Shown piece after piece: positions 27,908 through 27,959 of a stretch of 27,959 bases of DNA (position 1 is its first letter; every line of letters begins with the position of its first letter). The DNA is taken from IMG/VR virus record IMGVR_UViG_3300041955_000301, positions 1 through 27,959 of that record; one strand, 5' to 3'. Position numbers and translations under genes: made by a program. This DNA comes from a virus. The notes below the pieces were generated by a model. It did no database searches and had not been told where the DNA came from. It was given only the letters and a program-made list of their open reading frames with translations.

Positions 27908-27959
27908 TCTTATCGAGCCTGACTGTCGCAATTGCGATCCCGCGAATTCCCACCAAGCG

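Noticed and set aside
26588-27959. Diversity-generating retroelement target in the tail fibre
   Set aside because: No reverse transcriptase, no template repeat and no mutagenesis-like adenine-rich variable region were seen in the window.
1-27959. tRNA, rRNA or an att site within a tRNA gene
   Set aside because: No cloverleaf-like sequence or conserved tRNA 3' end was recognised by eye near the integrase or the left edge.

Overview
The window is most of a temperate-phage (prophage) structural region from a high-GC alphaproteobacterium. Strong GC bias at third codon positions, GTG/TTG starts and the style of the accessory genes suggest a Rhizobiales host such as a Bradyrhizobium relative. The host assignment is inference, because no chromosomal marker gene is complete here. 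Almost everything reads left to right in tightly packed genes, many overlapping by ATGA, GTGA or TAATG.

Left edge (1 to about 2650): a 5'-truncated minus-strand reading frame that looks like the end of a conserved bacterial protein, then rightward hypothetical genes, a terminator-like hairpin, a 30-residue membrane micropeptide and a promoter/operator-like palindrome. Integration (2584-3695): a tyrosine recombinase behind a cluster of GGGGTTAACCCC-type palindromes and a possible 25-codon leader ORF. Packaging and head (3695 to about 14000): a gpZ-like protein, small and large terminase (lambda Nu1/A type), gpW-like joiner, lambda-type portal, S49 protease, putative scaffold, a decoration protein with an internal duplication, lambda-E-type major capsid protein and head-completion genes. 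Tail (14025-27907): a Mu-like contractile tail in Mu order: terminator candidate, DUF2635/gp38, sheath, tube, gp41-type chaperone with a -1 frameshift, tape measure, gpN, gp44, gp45, gp46, gp47, gp48 and a repeat-bearing tail fibre. The phage therefore joins a lambda-type head to a Mu-type tail and appears to integrate by tyrosine recombinase; no transposase is seen. Lysis, replication and immunity genes are not in the window.

The most unusual item is a minus-strand gene at 7237-7548, inserted between the large terminase and the gpW gene. It encodes a Tat signal peptide, then 9-residue DP-x-H-x-H repeats like those in this phage's own tail fibre, then a C-terminus matching the portal C-terminus at 16 of 32 positions. 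Other points of note are the textbook slippery heptamer T TTT TTC at 17701-17707, the duplicated hairpin leaders in front of the decoration and capsid genes, and an unrecognised, less GC-rich gene between the spike and gp46.
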